In this document: in pieces, positions 34,434 to 42,614 of the stretch
Layout: every line of letters starts with the position of its first letter
Numbering within the stretch: position 1 is the stretch's first letter
Origin: CAYWRO01 sp964460345
Lineage (GTDB): Bacteria > Planctomycetota > Phycisphaerae > Phycisphaerales > UBA1924
Direction of reading: 5' to 3'
Assembly: GCA_964460345.1 (NCBI GenBank)
Contig: CAYWRO010000004.1
Span: 1-64,000 of the forward strand
Length of the DNA: 64,000 nt
The notes under the pieces: generated by a model
The model's input: the letters and a program-made list of their open reading frames with translations, nothing else
What the model was told of the DNA's origin: nothing
Databases searched by the model: none
Made by a program: the position numbers and the translations under genes

Positions 34434-34757
34434 ATGGCCGAAGCGCCCAAGCCCGAGCTTGACCGGTCGTTCCTTGCAAAGCTCCGCGAGCTGTACGGGT
34501 GCGGCATCGACGTTCCCTGTCCCGGCTGCGGGTACAACCTGCGCGGCCTGACCGTCCGCGGCGACGGCCGGGTCCGGTGCCCCGAATGCGGGAAGCGGGT
34601 CGGGGATCTGCTCCTGCTGGCGGACACAAACCCGGCCCGGTTGCGCGGCATGATCCGTCAACGACGCATCGCAGCGGTCTGGCGGCTTGCGAAGACGACC
34701 GCGGCCGTCGTCGTGACAGCCGCGGTCGCATCATTCGCCTGGTTACTGCTTCGTTGA
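34434..34757 (+). CDS. Small zinc-ribbon protein with C-terminal TM helix
   Basis: The 107-residue product has a zinc ribbon (CPGCGYNLRGLTVRGDGRVRCPECG, shown by its four cysteines at ~30, 33, 49 and 52) and a single C-terminal TM helix (TTAAVVVTAAVASFAWLLLR). It belongs to the zinc-ribbon membrane family seen repeatedly in the window. GGAGGG lies about 9 nt before the ATG. It follows prpC and ends 1 bp before the convergent dockerin gene. Confidence 0.78.
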   Translation: MAEAPKPELDRSFLAKLRELYGCGIDVPCPGCGYNLRGLTVRGDGRVRCPECGKRVGDLLLLADTNPARLRGMIRQRRIAAVWRLAKTTAAVVVTAAVASFAWLLLR

Positions 34758-34758
34758 C

Positions 34759-35925
34759 TTACCTTCGGCCACCGTGACGCTGGTCGCCGGATTTGCCCTT
34801 GTTCGCGGCCTTGCCTTTCGCCTTGCCTGCCCCCTTGGCCTTAGCCTTGCCAGGCGCCTCGTTCTTCTTCCCGTGCGCTTTGCCCTTGCCGTGATCGTGC
34901 CCGTGATGATGGCGATCATGCCGGGCGGCCTTGCCCCTGTCGCGATGATCGTGTCGCACATCCCGCCGGCCGTGGCGGTCCCGATCGCAATCACGATCCT
35001 GCCCACCGTCTTCAGCCGCACCGCCGCCATGTGAGGCGCCGCAGTCGTCGGTGCCGTTGGCCCGGAACCACATGTCAAGGTAGATCAGCAGGTCCAGCAC
35101 ATTGGTCCGGCCATCGTCGTTGATGTCGGCATCGCCATGCACGAAGGCGTCGACGAACGCGAGGAGGTCGAACTTGTCCACAGCGCCGTCCGCGTTGTAA
35201 TCCGCTGCGCACACAGGCTCCGGTTCAGGTTCTGGTTCCGGTTCAGGCTCTGGCTCGGGCTCTGGTTCAGGTTCAGGCTCTGGCTCGGGCTCTGGTTCAG
35301 GTTCCGGCTCGGGTTCAGGTTCCGGCTCTGGCTCCGGCTCGGGAGGCGCGAGCGAAATCACAGCCGTAAAGACCCCTGTGTCAAACGTTCCGTCCCCGTT
35401 GGGATCGATGAGAAGGTCGACGAAGGAACCGGCGCTGACCGGGATGTCCATCACCGTGTAAGGAACCGCCGCGGTGGTGCGCGTCATCGAGAAAACTTCC
35501 TCACCGTCGACGACAATGCGCGCCGTCATGCCGGTGCCGCGTGAGTCAGCATCGCCGAACGTTCCCGAGATGGAGATTGTGCCGTCCCCCTCGCTCACCC
35601 AGCGCCGCACGGGCCAGCGTTCAACCCCCGTCTCCGGCCCCGTCGGAATGCCGCCAACGAGCGTCAGAAGCAGCCGAGGCGAGGGGATGCTCCACATCGC
35701 GCCGTTCCACGCGGATGGCAGGAACTCCAGAAAGTCGGAGTGGGCGTAGACGCCATCCGGATCTTCACCGTAGTCGTAGATGCCGTAGTACCAGTTGTTC
35801 TGCCCCTGCACGCCGGAGAAGTCCGCCTGCGAGTCGGCCACCTGGACCGCCTGCCCGAAGCACGCCGGCGCCACGAGCATAAGTGCCGTTGGCGCCGCTC
35901 CGATTCCTGCTCGACCCTTCCTCAT
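34759..35925 (-). CDS. Secreted dockerin protein with (EP)n linker and His/Lys-rich basic tail
   Basis: The 388-residue product has a signal peptide (ending near ACFGQA) and a ~165-residue N-terminal domain shared with the next gene (ADFSGVQGQNNWYYGIYD; RRWVSEGDGTISISGTFGD). A long Glu-Pro repeat of over 20 units follows, then two dockerin repeats (KFDLLAFVDAF, VLDLLIYLDMWF). After the dockerin there is an extra ~85-residue tail rich in His, Asp, Lys and Gly (HDRHHHGHDHGKGK). The GC ending is therefore lost. The linker is encoded by a 6-bp repeat tract (35217-35343). The ATG at 35925 has GGAAGGGAG upstream. It is probably cell-surface or matrix; the tail could bind metal or polyanions. Confidence 0.82.
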   Translation of the reverse strand: MRKGRAGIGAAPTALMLVAPACFGQAVQVADSQADFSGVQGQNNWYYGIYDYGEDPDGVYAHSDFLEFLPSAWNGAMWSIPSPRLLLTLVGGIPTGPETGVERWPVRRWVSEGDGTISISGTFGDADSRGTGMTARIVVDGEEVFSMTRTTAAVPYTVMDIPVSAGSFVDLLIDPNGDGTFDTGVFTAVISLAPPEPEPEPEPEPEPEPEPEPEPEPEPEPEPEPEPEPEPEPEPEPVCAADYNADGAVDKFDLLAFVDAFVHGDADINDDGRTNVLDLLIYLDMWFRANGTDDCGASHGGGAAEDGGQDRDCDRDRHGRRDVRHDHRDRGKAARHDRHHHGHDHGKGKAHGKKNEAPGKAKAKGAGKAKGKAANKGKSGDQRHGGRR

Positions 35926-36137
35926 CCTCGCTGCTCCCTTCCTCGCCTCCAAGCCAGCCTTCCTCTTTTCGTCAAGCACGCGTTCAGACTGGACTCATCG
36001 AAACGTCGCAGCGCTTCAAAGGAAGGCTTGCGCCACCAGGGCGAATGGCGGAAGGAGGTCGGGTTATGCCGGTCGCATGTACAAGCACGAGCGGCCTCAG
36101 CCACCCGGCACTGTTTTCTGTTGACTGGGGATTTTGT

Positions 36138-36884
36138 TCAGCAGGCTTGTTGCCCACCGAACCAGGCCGTGACGAACAGGGCGAGGTCGAGCGGTTCCGT
36201 CAAGCCGTTCCCATCGAGATCAGCATCGCCGCCAAACCAGGCGTCCAGGTAGGCAAGCAGGTCGAAGACATCAATGACCCCGTTGCGGTCGAGATCGGTC
36301 GAACACGGAACCGGCGTAATGACGGCCGTAAATCGTGCCAGGTCGAACTGAGCGTCGCCGTTGGGATCAATCGCAAAGTCCACCACCGAGCCGGGCATCA
36401 GATGTGCCTCGACCTGGTAGGATCGCGGAGCGCCCGACTCGGTTCTGGCAAACACTTGCACGCCGTCGATGAAGATGCGGCCGGTCGTTCCACCGCCGCG
36501 GGCGTCGAGTTCGCCGAAAAGCCCGTCGATTACAACGGCCCCGCCGTCCGTCGCGACCCAGCGCCGGATTGCCCACTGTTCGCCGGCCGGGTGGGTGGCC
36601 CCGTTGGGAATCCCGCCGACGGCGGTCAAGGTCGTCGCAGGCGCTCCCGATCCGGATTGTCGCCAGATTGTGCCGTTGAACGCCGCCTCATCGAAGGCGA
36701 CAAAGTCGGAGGACGGCTGGTACACGCCGTCCTTGTCTTCGCTGGCGGTGTAGTAACCGTACAGCCAGTTGTGCTCGCCCTGGATGCCGGAGAACTCAGC
36801 AAGAGAATCGGCCAGCGGTTGGGCGATCACCGGGCCGCTCACGCCCAGCACGACGCCCATCATCCACCCGGTCCGCATCGGCAT
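36138..36884 (-). CDS. Secreted GC-type dockerin protein, paralog of its neighbour
   Basis: The 248-residue product has a signal peptide (MMGVVLGVSGPVIAQP), a beta-rich domain homologous to that of the downstream gene (AEFSGIQGEHNWLYGYY; IRRWVATDGGAVVIDGLFGE), and two dockerin repeats (VFDLLAYLDAWF and PLDLALFVTAWF) ending in QQAC. It lacks the (EP)n linker and the basic tail. The domain contains DPNGDxxFD, which may bind calcium. No known family was recognised for the domain. The ATG at 36884 has GGGGAG about 9 nt upstream. Tandem duplication of the pair is likely. Confidence 0.8.
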   Translation of the reverse strand: MPMRTGWMMGVVLGVSGPVIAQPLADSLAEFSGIQGEHNWLYGYYTASEDKDGVYQPSSDFVAFDEAAFNGTIWRQSGSGAPATTLTAVGGIPNGATHPAGEQWAIRRWVATDGGAVVIDGLFGELDARGGGTTGRIFIDGVQVFARTESGAPRSYQVEAHLMPGSVVDFAIDPNGDAQFDLARFTAVITPVPCSTDLDRNGVIDVFDLLAYLDAWFGGDADLDGNGLTEPLDLALFVTAWFGGQQAC

Positions 36885-37039
36885 GACACCGCTCCCCGCT
36901 GCGCAAGTGCGCCTGCATCTTGCATCGGCGCGCACGCGCCGCCAGGTTCAACCGTCCGATACACGGGGGCGAAAACAAGGGAACTGACCGGTGTGTCTGG
37001 AAAAGAGAGCGGCCTGCGCGGACAGCGGAAACTGCCCCG

Positions 37040-38089
37040 TTAAGGCGATCCCGCCTCGGGAGCGTCTGCATGCTGACCGTTCGCAGCGGCGTCGGAATTC
37101 CCTTCCTCATCCCCTGCAGCCTGTTGCAGGGAAGGGAGGAACTCGCCTCGGTACCAGGCCCGCCAGGCCTTCGGGCTCCATCCCAGGTGGGCCGTTGATT
37201 GCCCCCAGGCGCGCGAGGAGAGCGCCACCAACGCCCGGTGCACCTCGGTGCGGTAGGTGATAACGACGGCGTCGACGACACGCAGAATTGTCCCCTCGGT
37301 CACGACGCTCAGTTCGGGGTCAAAGCCGACGGCGTTCTCCCCGACCACCGGCTCGAGATCGCTTACGAACGCCTGCTGGGTCCCCACGATGATGTACGCG
37401 AGGGCGCCCTCCCCACCCTCGCCCCCGCCGCCGGCTCCAGTACCGGTCGGAGCAGCCTGGGCCTGGATCAGCATCGGGATCGCCTCAACGAGGTTGAACA
37501 CGTTGGCCAGTTCGGCCGCCGCGGCGATCTCGCGCTCCCGCTTTGATCGAAGCCCCGCCGCAATCGCTGCCTTGACCCGGTACGGAACTTCGCCAACCTC
37601 GTCGGCTCGTGCGAGCAGGCGATCCGCGGCCAGCGCGCGAAAGGCCTCATCCTCTTCGAAGACCGCGGCCCACGCCAGCGTGGCATCCGCCTCATCGCGA
37701 TTCTGGTCAGCAAGCAGGTCAAGAACGGCCCCCCGCACATCGTCCTTCTCGCCGCGGAAGAGTTCCAGCAGGCTCGGGTAGATGATCGGGTCGGTGAAGT
37801 CCTGCAGTTTGGAGATGCCGACCTGCCGAATCTCGACGTTCCGCATGTGGCCGAAGTGACGAGCACGAATCCTCTTGAGCTGCTCCTCCATCTCGACCCG
37901 CTCTTTGTTGCGGGCCGTCCACGCCTTCACGGCCGGGTCATTGAGGTCGGGGACAAACGCCGTCTGCCAATCGGCCGTCGGCGGCCCCTCGGGGGTCGTC
38001 ACATTCACGCTGGCCTGCCCCCAGGCCGGTGTGGCCAGGGCGGCAAGTGCCAGGCTGGCCACCATCGACGCTGCGTTGTTCCTGCGCAT
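37040..38089 (-). CDS. Exported HEAT-like repeat protein
   Basis: The 349-residue product has a signal peptide (SLALAALATPAWGQA). A charged helical region (KERVEMEEQLKRIRARHFGHMRN) and helical repeats follow (PIIYPSLLELFRGEKDDVRGAVLDLL; RVKAAIAAGLRSKREREIAAAAELA). A Gly-rich loop (GTGAGGGGEGGEG) breaks it before a C-terminal region containing WSPKAWRAWYRGEFLPSL. No enzyme motif is visible. The ATG has GGAGG 5 nt upstream. It is divergent from the acyl-CoA synthetase gene. It is probably a periplasmic scaffold, like the larger HEAT protein at 11.8 kb. Confidence 0.72.
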   Translation of the reverse strand: MRRNNAASMVASLALAALATPAWGQASVNVTTPEGPPTADWQTAFVPDLNDPAVKAWTARNKERVEMEEQLKRIRARHFGHMRNVEIRQVGISKLQDFTDPIIYPSLLELFRGEKDDVRGAVLDLLADQNRDEADATLAWAAVFEEDEAFRALAADRLLARADEVGEVPYRVKAAIAAGLRSKREREIAAAAELANVFNLVEAIPMLIQAQAAPTGTGAGGGGEGGEGALAYIIVGTQQAFVSDLEPVVGENAVGFDPELSVVTEGTILRVVDAVVITYRTEVHRALVALSSRAWGQSTAHLGWSPKAWRAWYRGEFLPSLQQAAGDEEGNSDAAANGQHADAPEAGSP

Positions 38090-38237
38090 GCTGCCTCCGG
38101 CCCGGGTGGGCGCTCTACGTCAGATAGACGCGGCACGCAGCTGACGGTTCCACCGACTTCACCCGCACCCCCAATTTCGGGCGTTTTGCCCGCAGCAAGC
38201 AACCCGCCAGGCACATGACCCGATACATTTCGGACCC

Positions 38238-39758
38238 ATGTCCATTCACTGGCCCATCATCCGCCGCCTGATCACCCACCCCAGGCGGGTCGTCGTTGTC
38301 GATGACCGTCGCTCGTACAGGGGAGCGCACCTGCTCGCCGGCGCAATGCACATCGCCGCCGCGATCGAGGCAAGGTCGACAAGTGACAAGGTCGCGTTGA
38401 TGCTCCCCACCAGCGGGGCGTTCCCCATGGCGGCCCTGGCCGGCTGGATGACGGGCCGAACGGTGGTTCCGCTGAACTATCTGCTGAGCCCCGAGGAACT
38501 GCAGTACATCGTCGATGATTGCGGCGCGGATGTGATCGTCACAGTCCAGCCGATGCTCGACTTTGTGAAGGAGCCGCCGCGAGGGCCTTCGCTGCTGATG
38601 CTGGAGGATGTGAACTTTCGCCGCGTACCGGACATCCGCTGGCCCGCCCTGGCGGGCGACGATGATCTTGCCGTGCTGCTGTATACATCCGGCACGAGCG
38701 GACGGCCCAAGGGCGTCATGCTGACCCACGGCAACTTGACCGCAAACATCCGCCAGATTCGGGATTGGGTGGACTTCACGCCGGCCGACACCCTGCTCGG
38801 GGTGCTGCCGCAGTTTCACACGTTCGGGCTCACCGTGCTGACGCTGCTGCCGCTGTGGGTGGGATGCAAGGTCGTCTACACGGCCCGGTTCGCGCCGCCG
38901 AAGATCATCCGCCTCCTGCGGGAGCATCGACCGACGGCGCTGATCGCGATCCCGTCGATGTACAACGCGCTGCTCCACACAAAGAACACCGAGCCGGACG
39001 ATTTCTCGTCACTGCGGTTCATTGTCTCGGGCGGCGAGCCGCTGCCGCAGGCGGTGTTCGACGGATTCCGCGAGAAGTTCGGCGTCACCATCAACGAGGG
39101 GTACGGGCTGACGGAAACGGCTCCAGTGACCAACTGGTGCCGGCCGCAGGAGTTCCGGCCCCACTCCGTCGGACGGAGGCTGCCGCGGATCGAGCAGCGG
39201 ATCGTCGATCTTGAGACCGGGCGCGACGTCCCGCCGGGCACCGGGGAAGGAGAGATTCGCATCGCCGGTCCGAACGTGATGCGAGGCTACTTCAACCTTC
39301 CCGACGAGACGAACGCAGCATTCGACGCCCAGGGATTCTTCCGGACCGGGGACATCGGCCGCATGGACGAGGAAGGACACCTCTACGTCACCGGGCGTCT
39401 CAAGGAGATGCTGATCGTCGGAGGAGAGAACGTCTTTCCGCGGGAGATCGAGGAGGTCCTCAACCGCCACCCCGATGTTGCCGCCTCCGGCGTGATCGGG
39501 ATGCAGGACCCGGTTCGCGGCGAACTCCCCGTCGCCTTCGTGGAACTGGTCGAAGGGGCCGAGTTCGACGAGCGGGAGCTGATTGCCCACTGTCGGGCGA
39601 ACCTGCCCGGCTACAAGGCGCCCCGGCGAATCTACTACGTCGAGGCGCTGCCGCGGAATCCGACGGGCAAGGTCATGCGGCGTGAACTCAAAGCGCTCCT
39701 TCCGGAGAACGCAGAAGATGAAGCCGGCACGCCGGAGCCACAGACCAGGCCCGGCTAG
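38238..39758 (+). CDS. AMP-dependent acyl-CoA synthetase
   Basis: The 506-residue product is a member of the ANL superfamily, which activates a carboxylic acid with ATP and then forms the CoA thioester. The P-loop-like YTSGTSGRPKGVMLTHGN, the A5 motif NEGYGLTETAP, the A7 motif FFRTGDIGRMDEEG and the C-terminal lysine in RNPTGKVMRRELK are all present. It is most like medium/long-chain fatty acid CoA ligases; propionate cannot be excluded, given the methylcitrate genes nearby. No Shine-Dalgarno; TACATT ends 8 nt before the ATG. Confidence 0.9.
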   Translation: MSIHWPIIRRLITHPRRVVVVDDRRSYRGAHLLAGAMHIAAAIEARSTSDKVALMLPTSGAFPMAALAGWMTGRTVVPLNYLLSPEELQYIVDDCGADVIVTVQPMLDFVKEPPRGPSLLMLEDVNFRRVPDIRWPALAGDDDLAVLLYTSGTSGRPKGVMLTHGNLTANIRQIRDWVDFTPADTLLGVLPQFHTFGLTVLTLLPLWVGCKVVYTARFAPPKIIRLLREHRPTALIAIPSMYNALLHTKNTEPDDFSSLRFIVSGGEPLPQAVFDGFREKFGVTINEGYGLTETAPVTNWCRPQEFRPHSVGRRLPRIEQRIVDLETGRDVPPGTGEGEIRIAGPNVMRGYFNLPDETNAAFDAQGFFRTGDIGRMDEEGHLYVTGRLKEMLIVGGENVFPREIEEVLNRHPDVAASGVIGMQDPVRGELPVAFVELVEGAEFDERELIAHCRANLPGYKAPRRIYYVEALPRNPTGKVMRRELKALLPENAEDEAGTPEPQTRPG

Positions 39759-39824
39759 CATCACGGGAGAGCCGTCCCCGAAGTTTCCTCAGCGCCGCTC
39801 TCACCACCTGAAAGGACTCGCGAA

Positions 39825-40472
39825 ATGGACCTGTACATTGACACGGCAAATCTGGACGAGATCAAGCAGGCCGCCGACATGGGCGTGCTCGATGGTGTCA
39901 CGACCAATCCGTCATTGATCGCCAAGGAGAAGGTGCCGTACGCAAAGCGGCTTGCGGAGATCTGCGAGGTCGTTTCCGGCCCCGTTTCCGCGGAGGTCGT
40001 CGCCACCGACTACGAGGGCATGCTCAAGGAAGGGCGTGAGCACGCCAAGATCGCCGACAACATCGTCGTAAAGCTGCCTTCGACGAAGGACGGGCTCAAG
40101 GCGTGCAAGACGCTCAGCGACGCCGGAACCCGCGTCAACATGACGCTGTGCTTCCAGCCGCTGCAGGCGCTGCTGGTCGCCAAGGCGGGCGCGTTCCTCG
40201 TCAGCCCCTTCATCGGCCGCGTCGACGACATCGCCGAGGACGGCATGGACCTGATCCACCGCATCCGGGCGATCTACGACAACTACGGCTATGAAACGAA
40301 GGTGCTTGCGGCCTCCATCCGGCACAGCAAGCACCTCGTCGACTGCGCCCTGGCCGGCGCAGACGTCTGCACCGTGCCCTTCAAGGTAATCGACGGCATG
40401 CTCAAGCATCCCCTGACGGACATCGGCCTGAAACAGTTCGTCGAGGACTACAAGAAGGCATTCGGGAGCTGA
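39825..40472 (+). CDS. Transaldolase / fructose-6-phosphate aldolase family
   Basis: The 215-residue product is a short transaldolase (TalC/FSA group). The barrel starts with MDLYIDTANLDEIKQA and GVTTNPSLIAKE; the Schiff-base lysine is in VVKLPSTKDG; and the pattern SPFIGRVDDI and TKVLAASIRHSKH is characteristic. The group includes true transaldolase of the pentose phosphate pathway and fructose-6-phosphate aldolase. SIGRV-type and active-site residues alone do not settle which. AAAGGA lies upstream of the ATG. It is 66 bp after the acyl-CoA synthetase. Confidence 0.92.
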   Translation: MDLYIDTANLDEIKQAADMGVLDGVTTNPSLIAKEKVPYAKRLAEICEVVSGPVSAEVVATDYEGMLKEGREHAKIADNIVVKLPSTKDGLKACKTLSDAGTRVNMTLCFQPLQALLVAKAGAFLVSPFIGRVDDIAEDGMDLIHRIRAIYDNYGYETKVLAASIRHSKHLVDCALAGADVCTVPFKVIDGMLKHPLTDIGLKQFVEDYKKAFGS

Positions 40473-40477
40473 GCCGC

Positions 40478-41827
40478 TCACACGCGGGCGCCCCGGCTCG
40501 CCGCGATGCTCCGCGGCGCAGCCGTGCGGATCTGTGCATTCGCCCGCAAGGCAACCTCCAGAACGGCTTCCGCCGCGAATCTGGCGTGCGCGCCCGTCAC
40601 GAACGGTCCGAAGCTGATCCGAAATGCCCCGGGCGCTGATGCGGACTCCGGATCCGTGCCGAACGTCTGATGCGCCAGCGGCGCGCAGTGCAACCCCGCG
40701 CGTACCAGGACCCCGTGCTCATCCTCGAGCCGCTGCGCGAACGCTTCGCTCGGGATCGACTCGTGCACGAACGCGAACACCCCGACGCGCCGGTCGATCT
40801 CCCGCGGCCCCAGCAACCGCAGGCCGGCCTCCGCCAGAGCGACTGGCGTCAGCACGCCGAGAAACTCGCGCATCAGCGCCTCCTCGTGCTCCCGAACCGA
40901 CCCCACCCCTCGCTCCAGCAGCCACCCTGCGCCCTCACCAAGCCCCGCGAGTCCAATCGTGTTGTGCGAGCCAGGCTCGAAGCGGTCCGGCATCCACTCC
41001 GGCTGCACATCACGTTCGCTCACGCTCCCGGTACCCCCCTCACGCACCGTGACCATCTGCTGCTCCACGCCGGGACGGATGTACAGTCCGCCAGTCCCAA
41101 GCGGCCCGAGCAGGCCCTTGTGGCCGGGAAAAGCGAGCAGGTCGATGCTCATCTCGCGCACGTTCACCGGGATGTGCCCGAGCGACTGCGCCGCATCCAC
41201 CAGCAGGAGCACGCCGCGCTCGCGGCAGACCCGGCCGATCTCGGCCACCGGCTGAATCGACCCCGTGACATTGCTCGCATGCACCGCGGCGACAAGAGCC
41301 GTCTCCGGCCGAATCGCCGCGGCGACGGCAGCAGGATCAACAATGCCCGTGTGCGGGTCGACCGGGACAAACGTGACCTCCACCGCGTCCCCCCACTGCT
41401 CGCGCAGAGCGTTGAACGGCCGCAGGACGGAGTTGTGGTCCATCCAGGTTGTCACGAGGTGGATCCGTCTTGCGTCCTCGCCGGCTCGCTGCCTTGCTGC
41501 TTCCGCCCCCAGTCGCGCTCCGACAACTCCCTTGATCGCAATGTTCAGGGCATCAGAGGTATTCAGAGCGAAGACGACCTGCTCCGCCCCCCCTTCGCCG
41601 CCGATCAGCCGGTGAACTCGCTCCCGGCACTCGCGCAAAATCCCCGCCGCCTCCCGGCTCTCGGCGTACGAGCCGCGGCCGGGCGACGCCCCCACCTCCG
41701 TCGCGAATCGCACCATCGCCTCGGTGACCGCCGCGGGCTTGGGGAAGCTGGTAGCCGCGTTATCGAGGTAGAGGCGACGCGACGTCCCCGGCTCCCGCTC
41801 CGGCAATCCATTGCTGGTTCCACTCAT
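40478..41827 (-). CDS. Class V aminotransferase, cysteine-desulfurase-like (SufS/CsdA class)
   Basis: The 449-residue product is a PLP enzyme of the class V fold. LYLDNAATSFPKP starts the domain, LLVDAAQSLGHIPVNV holds the PLP aspartate, FPGHKGLLGPLGTGG holds the Schiff-base lysine, and RAGLHCAPLAH holds the sulfur-accepting cysteine. This subgroup resembles single-gene cysteine desulfurases not linked to suf operons. The C-terminus carries an Arg/Ala-rich extension. TACGAT ends 6 nt before the ATG and no clear Shine-Dalgarno is placed correctly. It diverges from the antitoxin gene. Confidence 0.87.
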   Translation of the reverse strand: MSGTSNGLPEREPGTSRRLYLDNAATSFPKPAAVTEAMVRFATEVGASPGRGSYAESREAAGILRECRERVHRLIGGEGGAEQVVFALNTSDALNIAIKGVVGARLGAEAARQRAGEDARRIHLVTTWMDHNSVLRPFNALREQWGDAVEVTFVPVDPHTGIVDPAAVAAAIRPETALVAAVHASNVTGSIQPVAEIGRVCRERGVLLLVDAAQSLGHIPVNVREMSIDLLAFPGHKGLLGPLGTGGLYIRPGVEQQMVTVREGGTGSVSERDVQPEWMPDRFEPGSHNTIGLAGLGEGAGWLLERGVGSVREHEEALMREFLGVLTPVALAEAGLRLLGPREIDRRVGVFAFVHESIPSEAFAQRLEDEHGVLVRAGLHCAPLAHQTFGTDPESASAPGAFRISFGPFVTGAHARFAAEAVLEVALRANAQIRTAAPRSIAASRGARV

Positions 41828-41935
41828 CCCCGCATCGTATGGACGACGGGAGGCATGAGCGTGTGAACTCCTGGCCGCGGTTTCGCGCGCATCGCGCCCA
41901 CTCGCCCGGAGCCAATTCCGCGCCGATAATCCATC

Positions 41936-42151
41936 GTGACCGCCCCTCGTCAACCCCTGGTGATTGATGCCTCGGAGGATCTCCGCCGCGTGGTCCAGTC
42001 AGAGGCAGAGCGGCTGAATCTCACGCCGGCAGCCTACCTTCGGTACCTGATCGAGCGCCAGCAGCCGGGTGTGAACACCGAGCGCTTTGACAGGATCACG
42101 GAGGAAGTCTTCGGACGGCACGGCCGAACGATGCGGAAGCTGGCCAAATGA
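41936..42151 (+). CDS. Putative antitoxin of a Doc-type toxin-antitoxin pair
   Basis: The 71-residue product has a ribbon-helix-helix-like N-terminal part (QPLVIDASEDLRRVVQSEAERLNLTPAAYLRYLIE) and a C-terminal segment (NTERFDRITEEVFGRHGRTMRKLAK) that could wrap around the toxin. It overlaps the following Doc-like frame by ATGA, the usual toxin-antitoxin layout. The GTG start has no Shine-Dalgarno; GATAAT ends 5 nt before it, so the message may be leaderless. The family assignment rests mainly on context. Confidence 0.72.
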   Translation: MTAPRQPLVIDASEDLRRVVQSEAERLNLTPAAYLRYLIERQQPGVNTERFDRITEEVFGRHGRTMRKLAK

Positions 42152-42547
42152 GTGCCCTGCCCGAGTCGATCCGATTCCTGTCCATGGATGACCTGCTGGC
42201 AATCCACCGCATCGCGATCGAAGATCAGCATGGCGATCCCGGCATCCGCGATCGTGGCGCGCTGGAGTCGGCGCTGGCACAACCGAAGCAGCAGTTCGGA
42301 TCACGAGTCGCTGCCCGCGATGGCCGCGGCGTATGCCTTCCACATCTCGCGGAATCACCCGTTTCTTGATGGCAACAAACGTGCGTCGCTTGCGGCGATG
42401 CTGATCTTCCTGCTCGACAACGGGCTCCGGTTGGAGACATCCGATGAGGATGTGTACAACACAATCTACAGTCTCGCCGCGGGGTCCCTCAGCAAGGAAG
42501 GCCTGACGCACTGGGTCACGCATCATGTGGTGACAATCGACCGCTAG
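42148..42547 (+). pseudogene. Doc-family (Fic fold) toxin, frameshifted
   Basis: The N-terminal part (IRFLSMDDLLAIHRIAIEDQ ... ALESALAQPKQQFG) reads in one frame from the ATG at 42148. The catalytic part (AAAYAFHISRNHPFLDGNKR, matching HxFxDGNKR, and the rest to 42547) reads in the next frame. The switch falls at about 42300, and removing one base there joins QQFG to HESLPAMAAAYAFH, as in intact Doc proteins. Doc toxins phosphorylate EF-Tu. The shift may be a real inactivating mutation or a sequencing error. The upstream antitoxin remains intact. Confidence 0.85.
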
Positions 42548-42614
42548 CTGCCTGGCTTTGATCACGCACGCCGCTGCCGGTCCAAACGGAGGCGAGCGGG
42601 GAACACGCCCTTCG

